From contig MNCI01015761.1 in assembly GCA_015680685.1 (NCBI GenBank), positions 97,894-161,893 on the forward strand: a DNA stretch of 64,000 nt, written 5' to 3'. Below the pieces are notes generated by a model that saw only the letters and a program-made list of their open reading frames with translations, ran no database searches and was not told where the DNA came from. Position numbers and translations under genes: made by a program. How positions within the stretch are numbered: the first letter of the stretch is position 1; each line of letters begins with the position of its first letter. Below, in pieces: positions 54,453 to 64,000 of this stretch. The DNA is from Gnetum montanum (taxonomy: Eukaryota; Streptophyta; Gnetopsida; Gnetales; Gnetaceae).

Positions 54453-56274
54453 CTATGGTCACAACATAATCAAGGATTAGCATGTAGTGTGTAACTTATA
54501 ACTTTTAAGTATCTTATCTCATTGGGCAGTTACACTTTGAATAAGTTATGTCCATCCCAAATTAATGATTTTAATATTATTTTTATGTTATTTAGTTTAG
54601 AGGATCATTGAAGATTATTGGAAAGGTTAAAATTTCATCAATTGATATTTTCATGTTAGTTTATTAGTTAAACCTTTGTGGGAGTTAGAAAAAATTTGAA
54701 AAATTTTCCATCAAAAACCTAAGGTTTGTGGCCCCCATGATAAATAGCTTACCTCTTGTAGTTATAGGATTGAACAACAGGGTTAATTGGACAAACAGTT
54801 AGAAATTTATGAATCTTGGAAGGTTTTAGGCTCTGAAAAGATCAAATACTCCCCCTTTGTTTGAGCACAAATGTGAAAAATTACTAAGTGAGGTCACATA
54901 TTTATAGACTTTTTATGCTACATTGATAGGTGGTCTCATTTGCTCCATTGACAAGATCTCATTAACAANAATGGGGAGTGTGGAATGATTTGCTTGCGAA
55001 AATGCCTAAGGATAAGGAACTTAACTAACTAAACCAAGGGAAATGCAAGTGAATCCTCCCCATAGTAGGCTCATGCCTATTTTACCTATGCATATCCTAA
55101 ACTAAGAAGTGTGTCAGTCTCGTGGTTGATTAGTGGTTATGAAAAGCTAAGGACCTCATATGGAAGAATCTATCATAGAATTTTGACATATCAAACTAAG
55201 AAATTGAACATGATATGGAAAACTGACAATGAGATGAAAAATGAATAGCATTAGTGGATGAGAGAGAAGGTGGAATGGAGTTCCAAATTGTGGTCACATG
55301 ATGTCCCTTATGGATTTGATGGTTAAATGACATGATAAAATCCATCCTTAGTCCATATCAAAACCAACCACGTTTAGTGACTTTGCACTGATGCTCAAAC
55401 ACCAACCCATCCCCTTAAGATACAAGAATGATTCCAATCATCATACCTTATTAAGAAGAAAACAGAAGCAGAAAGTGAGAAAGGGCATTAGTTAGAGGGG
55501 AACTTTAGGCATGAGTAACACATCTTTCTAATTCCATAACTAGTGCTTGTAGCTTGTTATTTTTTCTAAGGGATGTGCTTTGAATTTCTATCCTCAATTT
55601 TTATGTTTTTTTGGATTTTTTATTTTTATGGATTTTTGGATCGAAAACACCTAATGTAAAGACTTTGACTTCCTATTATTGGTTGATACTAGAATGGTAA
55701 GAAATTCATGAAAATACTAATGCACTCAAGAAAGTAGAAAAGTACAAAGAGAATCAAGTCCCTTTGAAGTCACACCCTTGTCAATCCATATAATCTTTTC
55801 CAAGTTTAAAAACTACTACGATCACAACTTTGTTAAATTTTCATTAAGAAAAGAAACTTCATATTTCAAAAACTAGGAACACCATAGAGTGTTTTGAATG
55901 GATGGAAGACATGGACTCACTATCTCTTCCATGAAAAAGAAACCATGTCTTAGTTATCAATCATCAAAATTCAAAGATAGAAACTAGACATTAGTAATCA
56001 AATAACATTCAGTACAAATGATCATTAGCAAATACCTACAACATCAGTGTGTCTTATTTGCAATAAAGAAAAACATAAGAAAAACACACACAAAAATAAA
56101 GTAAAAGATAAAAGAAATTGGAAAATATTTAAGAAAGATAAAATCTACTAACAATGTTGTAAAATAAAAAATGATGTGTAAAACAAAAATTGTAAAAATA
56201 AAAATGTATAAAAAAGTGTAAAATAAAAGAGTATAAAAATTGAGCAACCACATATATGATTAGCATGGATGGCC
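54453..56274 (-). other. Gypsy-5 spacer between integrase and accessory ORF
   Basis: Non-coding by eye. It has A-rich runs (56090-56240 plus strand, repeated GTAAAATAAAAA-like units) next to the internal tract, and blocks near 55380-55800 shared with Gypsy-1 and Gypsy-3. A short 0.4 kb part near 54900-55250 has no match here. Confidence 0.6.
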
Positions 56275-56289
56275 ATCTCCCCCATGATT
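56275..56289 (-). other. Internal polypurine-like tract of Gypsy-5
   Basis: Minus strand AATCATGGGGGAGAT, just downstream of integrase and 4.9 kb upstream of the true PPT. Confidence 0.6.
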
Positions 56290-56339
56290 GAGTTGGAAGA
56301 AGGATATCCAAAAAATTGAGCACGCTTATCCATGAAGAG

Positions 56340-57500
56340 GTGTTGCTAGCACTACCTCTTTTGGGTTCATGAAAAGGCTTTACTTACTGCATGTTGATTA
56401 ATTGTTTCTTATTTAGGCTTTTAAGTTTGTAGATCAACATGATCCCAGTAGAAAAGGTTTTATAAATGATGTAAGGCCCTTTCCCACAATGTTTGGAACT
56501 TAGTTTGTTGTGACACGTGTGGGGTTCTAGTAAAAGACCTTGTCAACATGTTGAAATTGTACTTTCATTATTTTGAGGTCATGGCATTGTTTGCTAAATG
56601 CCTTGTGTACTTCATTTAAGGACATGGTTGATCAATCTTTTATTTTGTGCTAGACTAAGATCAAGTTCAAGGTCAAGGTCATAGGCTATTGAAAGTGTAC
56701 AAATCTCAAATTGAATAGGAAGAGTTGGAAGTTTTTCATATACCAACTCATAGGGAGAATACCCTATAGGGAGTTTCCCTATTGAGTGATAGGTCCAAAG
56801 GGCATTGTTAAGTTTAGTGCTCAAATCTCTCCTATATTTGCTAATTATTCTATTTAAGATCTTAGTGATCTTCCTATTTGTAACCTTAGCTTGACTGTTA
56901 GGTTAGGGATGGTAGGGTGTTGTTAATTTATGCTCTATCACCAAGCATTGCATGAGCTTTCGAAAAGTGGTGCCTATAAAATGAGTACCAATATCATAAA
57001 TCAGTGCATGTGGCATTCAAAACCTATTTATAACATTTTATTGTAGAAATCAAGTAGTTGTAGAGGATGTACAATTGGTAATGACTGCTACTTTTTCCCA
57101 TTTCATATAATAGTCAATAACAACTATGATGTACACCTTTCCATTTTACATGGGTGTGATGGAATCCATGAAGTCCATGACCTAGATGTTAAAAGGTTCT
57201 AACGGTTGGATCCATTGCTAAGGTCCTTCCATTTAAGTTGTCATCCCACCATCACATTGATAGAAATCACAAGAGTAGACGAAGTGGTGAGTATCCTTGA
57301 AGAGTGTTGGCTAATAATACCTTTCCATCAAGATCTTAATAGTTGTGCATCTCCCAGCATAGTGACCCCTACAAGGATCCTCATGAGCATCCTAGAGGAT
57401 GCATAGTTGGTCAATATCAAGATCATGCATATCTTGTAAAGGTGTCTATTGATCTCCATGAAGTGTTTGGCTTGATGAAAAAACTATTGTTTCTTCCTAT
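56340..57500 (-). pseudogene. pol: Gypsy-5 integrase
   Basis: Zinc-binding N-terminus near 57200-57400 (HYAG, TLFKDTHHFVYSCD, C). First Asp region near 57180 (VMDFMDSITP). Second Asp block near 56990 (LIYDIGTHFIGTTFRKLMQC, TTPYHP, NSQAKVTNRKITKIL). C-terminal frame 56612-56824: LNNALWTYHSIGKLPIGYSP, YELVYEKLPTLPIQFE. No chromodomain was seen, as expected for Athila/Tat. It is broken by stops and shifts. Confidence 0.85.
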
Positions 57501-58110
57501 GGTCCAACCCTTGTGGCATCTCCTAGGTGAGAAGATAAGTGAGGATGCAATTGTACCAATTAAGTTCATTGAGCACTTGTTCATTTATAGCACCAGAAAA
57601 GAGAAGTTCATCAATAAATTGATCAATAGCAAGTTATCCTCCTCTTTGTTTTCCCATCACAATCAAGACAAGTGGTCAACAACCACATTCTTAGTTTCCT
57701 TTCAATCTACCATCACGAGATCAAATTCTTGCAAGATCATAAGCCACCATATGACACAAGGGTTCACTGTTAGTTTGTTCATTAGGAAGTAGATTACATT
57801 GTGGTCTGTGTGCACAAAAACCTTGTACCCAAGCACATAATACCTAAATTTCTCTAATCACCATTTTCATTAGTTCTTTTCTCTATTATGATGTAATTCA
57901 ACTATGTACCCATAATGCTTTAGCTTGAATAGTGGACATAGTATGGATGTTTTTAATTGTCCAACTACATAAGCATAACATCCAAGGCATAGTTTGATAT
58001 GTTTTTCATGATGTAAAATGGTTTGGACTAGTCAGGTGCCCATAGAATTGGAGTTTTTGTAAGCTTCTTCTTAAGTTTCTAAAATGCCCTATCGCATTTC
58101 TTAATTCAGA
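57501..58110 (-). pseudogene. pol: Gypsy-5 RNase H
   Basis: Readable: YVLGYKVFVHTDHNVIYFLM, KLTVNPCVIWWLMILQEFDL and VMVD-stop-KETKNVVVDHLS. The tail missing in Gypsy-4 is present here. The first catalytic Asp block near 58000 is decayed. The 149-codon plus-strand frame at 57343-57792 lies antisense to this region and is not a gene. Confidence 0.78.
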
Positions 58111-58925
58111 TGAACAAAGCATCTTTCTTTATTAGCTTCACCAACAGTTTAGCAAACTTAGAGAAATTATTTATGAATCACCAATAGTAGCCAATGTGGC
58201 CAAGGAATGACTAGACATCTTTAATAGTTTCTGGCTGGCTAGTAATTCTTTAGATGATTCTTATTTTCTAAAGGTCCATCTCAATCCTTGCTTCTAAGAT
58301 TCTATGCCCCAATACAATGCCCTCTTGGACAATCAGATGACTCTTGTTCCAATTGAGTCAAAGTTTGGTCTCCACACACCTTTTTAACAGTTGCTCATGG
58401 TATTTTAAGGCTTGCTCAAATGTAGCACCATAGGTGGAGATGTCATCCATGAAGACTTCCACCTTGCTCCCAATTTGCTATTGAAAGATGCAAAGGACAA
58501 GGCATTGGAAGGTTGAAAGGATATTATATAGACTAAATGACATCTTTCTATGTGTAAAATTTCCCTAAGAACTTGTAAATGTAGTTTTGGCCTCATCCTC
58601 AGGTGCAATCTAAAACTGATTATAGCCATTATAACCATCCAAAAAGTTGTAGTAGCAATTCCAAGAGATAGTGTCCAATACTTGGTCCACATATGATAAT
58701 GGAAAATGATCTTTATACATTGTCATGTTTGATAGCCTAAAGTGAATACAAATCCTCTAGTTGTCAACTTTCTTTGACATGATCACAAGTGGGCTAACCC
58801 ACTTGCTATCCATAATGGGATGTAAGAGCCCCACCTTAAGGAGTTGCTTAATCTCCTCCTTGATGATTTGCTTTAATTTGAGGTTCAGCTACCGCTATGG
58901 CTACCTCTTTCGCTTTATGGAAGGA
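58111..58925 (-). pseudogene. pol: Gypsy-5 reverse transcriptase
   Basis: LKQIIKEEIKQLLKVGLLHP, SKWVSPLVIMSKKVDN, stop, RLSNMTMYKDHFPLSYVDQV, NFLDGYNGYNQF, then VEVFMDDISTYGATFEQALK with FMDD at 58442-58453, and HLIVQEGIVLGHRILEARIE. All blocks are in one order with only a few stops; first palm Asp region is FLDGYNGYN. Confidence 0.87.
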
Positions 58926-59339
58926 TTTGTATAGATGTAATGCTAGCATATCCTAGGAGCAATATTTATGAGTTTAGGATATAACCAAGTAAAGATTGTT
59001 GGCCATCTATTGATCACCTTTAATAGCTTCTCTTTCTGTTCAAGAGCAAGGTTAGCATTAATTATTACTAGCTTTTCATTGTTTAAAAAAGCATATTCCA
59101 TGCATATAGGTAGATTTTTCAACTTTAGAGGCTCTTGTTTAAAGCTTTCATGGATTTCCAACTCTTCCTAATAAGTGTCATTAGGTTCATCATCAAAGAG
59201 TTGGTGATGAACTCACTCCAGTTCATCCATGCCTTCAACATAGGTAGTCACTAGGCTCTTACTTGGTTCCATGCAAAGTGTTGAGCTACTTTTAGGATTG
59301 ATTGTCAACCATTGGATGTCTTCTTATTTTGTGGCTATT
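58926..59339 (-). pseudogene. pol: Gypsy-5 protease-RT linker
   Basis: Frame 58943-59161 reads MEIHESFKQEPLKLKNLPIC, MEYAFLNNEKLVIINANLAL, EQKEKLLKVINRWPTIFTWL; the same residues occur in the Gypsy-2 linker. Confidence 0.75.
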
Positions 59340-60006
59340 GTGTACAGGAACCTTTGAATTTCTATTTTATCTACACATTGTCTACATTTTGTGATGGATG
59401 TACTTTTCACGAACCAAAATTTTTGCACATAGTTTTATCTTGTATCACTATACATGATGCATGGAACTCTATTCTTCTCTATCTTTCCAAATGCATTTTT
59501 CTTGAAAATCTTCAAGGAAAGGTCTCTGATTTCCATCCATACATCAATGCTACTTAGCCAAGCTCTTTCCATGATGATGGAATGTTCCCTTTGCTATTGT
59601 CAACTTGGATCACCAGGAAATTGACCAAATAGGACCAGCTACAAATGATGGTCACAATGTCCTCCACTAGTCCCAAGGGAACAATGATGGACTAATCTAC
59701 CAACTCAAGATGGATGTTACTCTTCTAGAGTGGAGGTAAGTTTTATGCTTTATGCATCTCATGAGAAATCAGATTTACACTAGAACCTGAGTCTAGAAGA
59801 GCTTCGCAAGGCTCATTCCTAGTGATTTGTAGGTAGATAAGGGGACTACTAGAATCAAATCTTTTCTTAGAAAGGTGACCAGCCTTTATCCAATTAGTTA
59901 TTGTATGGATTAACATGACAATATGTACCTTGGGAGACATTTGTTTTGAAAGGGACTTGAACGGAGTAGATGCAGAGAATGAGGAAGAAGTAGGCCTATC
60001 AACCAC
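59340..60006 (-). pseudogene. pol: Gypsy-5 aspartic protease
   Basis: Frame 59743-60006: KQMSPKVHIVMLIHTITNWI, SSSPLIYLQITRNEPCEALL, DSGSSVNLISHEMHKA. The catalytic D-S-G (59785-59793) is intact. After a stop, GLVEDIVTIICSWSYLVNFL and a damaged MGRAWLS region follow. Confidence 0.85.
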
Positions 60007-60149
60007 ATAAGTTTGTGAGGGCTTTATAGGACTAATGATTCAGAAGCATGGTCCTTTCCAAGATTTAGTTTCTAAACCACTCAACTAAAGAGTTGGCTAT
60101 AAGTTAATAGCCCTAGTGGCATTACATTGCTATGGCTAGGCTAGAATCT

Positions 60150-62474
60150 CATTGTGCATTGATGAAACAACTGGTAATTGAGTTGAGAGTGGAGGAACAT
60201 GTGCAAAAGGATGAGGAGGGTAATGAGGAAATGGGGATTTTCCTCTTAAAGATTGGGCTCTATAGTATTCAAGAGGGTAGTAATGATGCTAGAATGAAGC
60301 ATGATTGGAAGAGTCACATAGAGAAATGGGTTATTAAACATAGTACCCATATAGATTAGGTTGCCAATAAGGGTACTACTCCCTTGGTGGTGGCATCCCC
60401 CATGAAGATAGGTGCTACAATTACTGGTACTACTCATAAGGTTGTGGTGGATCTCCACTTGGATAATAGGCTTATTTTTGATGGAACTACCTTGGATTGC
60501 CTTAAGGATAAGACAATCTTTTGGGTGCTTACCTTCTATCCAATCTAGGATTTAGAGTGTACACCCCAAATTCTTGCAAGTGTGACATAATGAGGCAACA
60601 TCCCTTAGGATGTTCATATTGGTAGATGTTACATCCACCATCATCATCTATTTAGGAGTCCACAACCTTCTCTACTATAGTAGCCTTTCCCTTACTCCTT
60701 TAGTAGGTGCATTCAGCTTCCTTCTTTCTCTTGTGATCATGGTCACTACTTTGCTCCTTGGATTCCTCTGCTATTTTTAAAGTGGTTTGGAACTTTTCAT
60801 CCAAAGAGTTCCACATTTTGTCTACCTTAGCCAAAATTTCAAAGATAAATTTTTGAATTGGCAATGCCTTTCATTATACCACCTCATCAAGTGGTGCTTC
60901 CTCATCATTATCATAGAATCAAACTTCTCTTTTCTGATGGAAGGGTCCTGGTTGTACTCCTCTATACTTTTTCTTTTTCTCAACTCTCCTTCTTCCTTAG
61001 CAACCTACCCTATCAACCTTTGAATATGATGAACTCTTAGTTCTAAAAGTCTCCCTTAAGCATAGATCCTAGAAGTTCCCTTTGTTTCTTTGCAGAGCCC
61101 ATTTATGATATGGCAAAGCTACTTCTATTGAGAATAACCATGGTCAGGACATTAGTGCAAAAGGGAATAGTATCTGCGCATGGCTACATCTAAGGATTCA
61201 TGTACTTCTTATTTTCAATCTTAGATCTACTTTTGTAGCTTGAACACTTAGGAGTACATGTGATACTTGTCATTGAAAAGCTCAAGCATTATACTCCATC
61301 TGTGGATTCATTTTGACTCCAAAGATCGATACCAAATTTTAGCTTGTTTGATGAGTGTCCTTGGAAACAACTTTAATTTTTTTCATTCATTCTCCATATT
61401 CTGTATGACACAAGCATCATGAAAGGCTTAAAGATGATTTTGTAGATCTAATTTATATCCCCCTTCGAACTTGGGAATATTATTCATATCCAATTACTTG
61501 ATTTGGTTATCTTTCACATGCCTCATTGGAATTCTGATTGCCTCTATGATATTCAACATATTTTAGGTTACAAGCAAAGGCTCATCATAGTCATAGCCTC
61601 TGTAATGGCCATTATTCTTATGATGTCCTCCCTTGTCCCTTCTTTTATGATGGTGGACCTTCCTTGATTACCCATGCCCTTAATTTTGACTAGTTTGGTG
61701 GGCCCTATGATCATCTTTGTTCCACTAGTCACCTCCATCATAGTCACATCCTCTATATCTTCGGTCAAAGCTAGAGGAGGAAGAAGAGGATGAAGAAGGT
61801 GAAGAGGAAGGAGGACTAGCACTACCATGGTGCCTACCACCCCCTCTTCAATGGTCACAACCATGATCATCATCATGATGTCTATCCTCATCCCTACCAT
61901 GACTCCCACCTTTGGATCCTCCATGATCATGGAATCCATTCTTGCTTGAACAAGGATTCTTTATAGTGGACTATAAATTCTAGTTCATGTCCCCTTCATC
62001 GAAACCAAGGGGAGGAGAGTCAATGAAATGAGAACCCCTAGAGAAGGGATCATGACTATCTTTTTGGCCTAGTAGGAACAAGGGGTTATTGAACCATTTC
62101 CTATTCGCAACCTCATAGCGCCTCTCCTATTGTCAATCTCTTTTATGTTGTGCCTCAGTGGGATAATAATCTCTAGAGTTGTGGTCCTACACAACATATT
62201 TAGCATGGAGCCCCTTGATGTCCATCCTCATAAAATTTTGTTGGAGCATCGTAGGAACTGATCGATCATGTGGCAACACAATGTTGTTCTTCATGTCCCT
62301 CCACTACATCTATTCATCCTGATGTAGGTTGAAGGTGTAGTCAAGCACATACTCATTAGGATGAGTATATACCAATTAGCATTATTGGGGCTCTAGTTGA
62401 TTTGATTGTTCATTCCTTGGATTGGATGTATGCTCAAACTTTGGCAGAGAATCATCCTTGTTGGAAGAAGACAT
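60150..62474 (-). pseudogene. gag: Gypsy-5 gag
   Basis: ATG at 62474 gives MSSSNKDDSLPKFEHTSNPR. A His/Asp/Ser tract at 61745-61935 reads DEDRHHDDDHGCDH, GGRHHGSASPPSSSPSSSSS. The core follows: IIEAIRIPMRHVKDNQIK, LDMNNIPKFEGGYKLDLQNH, WKKLKLFPRTLIKQAK, MLELFNDKYH, ESLDVAMRRYYSLLH. The zinc knuckle at 60595-60633 is CNIYQYEHPKGCC (second Cys to Tyr). The Met-rich 123-codon frame at 61568-61939 is a shifted reading of the His/Asp tract. Numerous stops. Confidence 0.85.
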
Positions 62475-62606
62475 TTTAGATTTTCAAGAAAAGTAGTCTG
62501 CTTATAATATACTTTGTTAGTTGAATGATTTAACCTTAACAGGTTCATTCCAATGATGTTGAATAAATTTCATTAAGTCCTAGATAGTGCATGTAGCTAA
62601 CTATAG

Positions 62607-62625
62607 TCCCTAGCAATGGTGCCAA
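62607..62625 (-). other. Gypsy-5 primer-binding site
   Basis: Minus strand TTGGCACCATTGCTAGGGA, two transitions from the Gypsy-4 site. Confidence 0.85.
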
Positions 62626-63478
62626 TGATGAGAACCAAGTATACCCTACACCCAACCATAAGAAACACTAGTGTTCACTCAGTGATCTAGTCAAATTTTG
62701 AGGACTTTATGTTTTTAAGTACATTGGTTCTAAGATGTGAATCTAAACATTGCAATCAGTATCTTCCTAGTTCCACTTGTGAAGTACAAGGGTATGGTTA
62801 AGTATAACTAAGGCATATGATTTTTATCATTTTTATTTTTCATGAATTAAGTTATTTAATGAACAAGAATAAAGTAATTAAATGTTTAATTAATTCAATA
62901 ACTAACTAATATTTAACTAATCATAACATAAGCATCTATTCCTAGTTTTTATACACATCCTAAATACTTATAGCGCCACTGGGTTACCAAGTGTTAAGCA
63001 CTACTAGGATTACCAAACATTAAGTGTATGCTCGAAGTGCTCATACTTATGTGTGCTATTTAATGACATTAATGAATTACTTAAAAACATTAAAGTAAAT
63101 TACATGAGCATTAAATACTTAAGGAAACAATTAATCTATTCCAAGTGCTGCAAGGTTTTATTAGAAAAGTTCATCTTTATTATTGTCCACACAATGCTCG
63201 AATAAAGATTTGTACACTCTTTGACTCTTATTGTGGGTACTCAGAAAATATTCTAACTCTCAAATGGAAAAATTGTAAGTGCTTCGCTACAAGTATGTAA
63301 AGATTGCTATACATGCAATGGGTAAACGCACATTGATAGGCAGAGATAGAGTGCCTCATCAACAAGTACACGTCAATGGGTCAAACCCCAAATTCATGAG
63401 ATCATGTCAAGGAGATCCCATCGAGGGGGTCACGTCAACAACATCCCGTTGACATATCCCAACAATCACAACTCATCA
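62626..63478 (-). repeat. Gypsy-5 5' LTR
   Basis: 853 bases, plus-strand TGATGAGAAC to CTCATCA. The U3 end (63355-63465) holds GTCAAC/GTTGAC and GTCACGTCAAC motifs, a looser palindrome set. Confidence 0.9.
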
Positions 63479-63483
63479 AGTAA

Positions 63484-64000
63484 AAATATAAACATCAATG
63501 AATTCGATTTTGATAGCAAGTGTCATGCTGCAAAAGTACTTTAAACCAAACTTTAATAAAAACAATTTGCTCAAACTTTGATAAATTTGGAGATAATATT
63601 TAGGCTGAAAAAGATTTTAATTTGGAAAAGATTTGGGGATTTTAATGTACAAATTATATTATATTAGAAAAATTTTATAAATTTCACATGCAAAATAAAT
63701 ATTTACAAGTAAATATTTGGGTAAGATTTTTAGCATATCATGAAAAATTTCATGACAAGCAAGGTTGGGCATCAAATTCACACCATGGATAGAACCAAAC
63801 AAAAAATTCTGAAATGGATTCAAATAAGATAGAAATGTGAGGTTGCATATAAATGGAGCCACACAAATATAAGCAATATAGGTTTAAGAATAATACTGGG
63901 TGTTCAAAGAGGACACTAAGCACTCGACTCCAATTGATGCATATTCCATGTGCATAGGATCTTTAATTCTTGCTTTGAATTGAATTGCAGAAGAACATTG
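63484..64000. other. No gene recognised
   Basis: AT-rich flank of Gypsy-5 to the window end; no long frame or repeat end seen. Confidence 0.45.

Larger units (their letters stand above)
50548..63478 (-). mobile_element. Gypsy-5: full-structure Athila-type element
   Basis: 12,931 bases. LTRs 62626-63478 (5') and 50548-51385 (3'); flanks GGTAG (50543-50547) and AGTAA (63479-63483) match at three of five, the differences being G/A. All parts are present in minus-strand order: PBS, gag, PR, RT, RNase H, integrase, internal polypurine-like tract, spacer, accessory ORF, PPT. It is also the most decayed in point mutations and serves as reference for the deletions in the other copies. Confidence 0.9.

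Noticed and set aside
57343-57792. 149-codon plus-strand frame
   Set aside because: Antisense to the Gypsy-5 RNase H and integrase; the minus strand carries the conserved blocks.
61568-61939. Met-rich 123-codon minus-strand frame
   Set aside because: Shifted reading of the His/Asp/Ser tract of Gypsy-5 gag; ATGATC repeats give Met and Ile.
1-64000. A working operon, phage, defence system or intact host gene
   Set aside because: No intact multi-domain frame exists, all enzymes are retroelement relics, and the only host-like exon (laccase) is an isolated fragment.

Overview
This window reads as plant nuclear DNA, probably from a large and slowly purged genome such as a conifer's (inference). 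It is AT-rich, has no intact gene, and is filled by decayed LTR retrotransposons. About 51 of the 64 kb can be assigned to seven elements. Five belong to the Ty3/Gypsy Athila/Tat type: their primer-binding sites resemble the 3' end of tRNA-Asp, their LTRs run TGATGR...YCATCA, the protease carries an (L)MGRAWLS-like motif, and the reverse transcriptase signature is FMDD. I call them Gypsy-1 to Gypsy-5. Two others are Ty1/Copia elements.

Layout: 1-3.5 kb is unassigned sequence with a 242-base assembly gap. 3.5-6.3 kb is a truncated minus-strand Copia remnant (Copia-1). 7309-14676 is Gypsy-1 (+), holding Gag and protease but no RT, RNase H or integrase. 15730-21419 is Gypsy-2 (+), with a perfect ATAAT target duplication; it is cut inside RT and rejoined at the polypurine tract. 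24836-28339 is Copia-2 (+), the least decayed element, with two internal deletions. 29.4-30.3 kb carries a small cluster of tRNA-like (SINE-type) fragments. 30501-41339 is Gypsy-3 (-); its gag is interrupted by about 2.9 kb of foreign DNA that contains the last exon of a laccase gene, a LINE-like C-terminal remnant and a GC-rich block. 41614-49593 is Gypsy-4 (-), inserted next to or into a second LINE-like remnant. 50548-63478 is Gypsy-5 (-), the only copy with the full order gag-PR-RT-RH-INT-spacer-accessory ORF-LTR.

The most interesting signal is the 3' part of the Gypsy family. Gypsy-5 has a decayed frame of about 945 codons between integrase and the 3' LTR, in the position of an Athila env-like ORF, whose C-terminal half is heptad-rich. 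Gypsy-4 keeps 357 codons of the same protein in one uninterrupted register, broken by 12 stops that are all TAG or TGA, as expected from C-to-T decay at methylated sites. Upstream of it lies a second polypurine-like tract, nearly identical to the one that primes plus-strand synthesis. The LTR U3 regions carry family-specific arrays of short palindromes just upstream of the TATA box, and the Gag zinc knuckle has unusual short spacing.

None of these elements could move on its own protein. Gypsy-1, -2, -3 and -4 keep LTRs, PBS and PPT while losing different parts of pol, so they look like non-autonomous derivatives or later deletions of a family once driven by Gypsy-5-like copies. All homology statements are from reading translations by eye; no database search was run.
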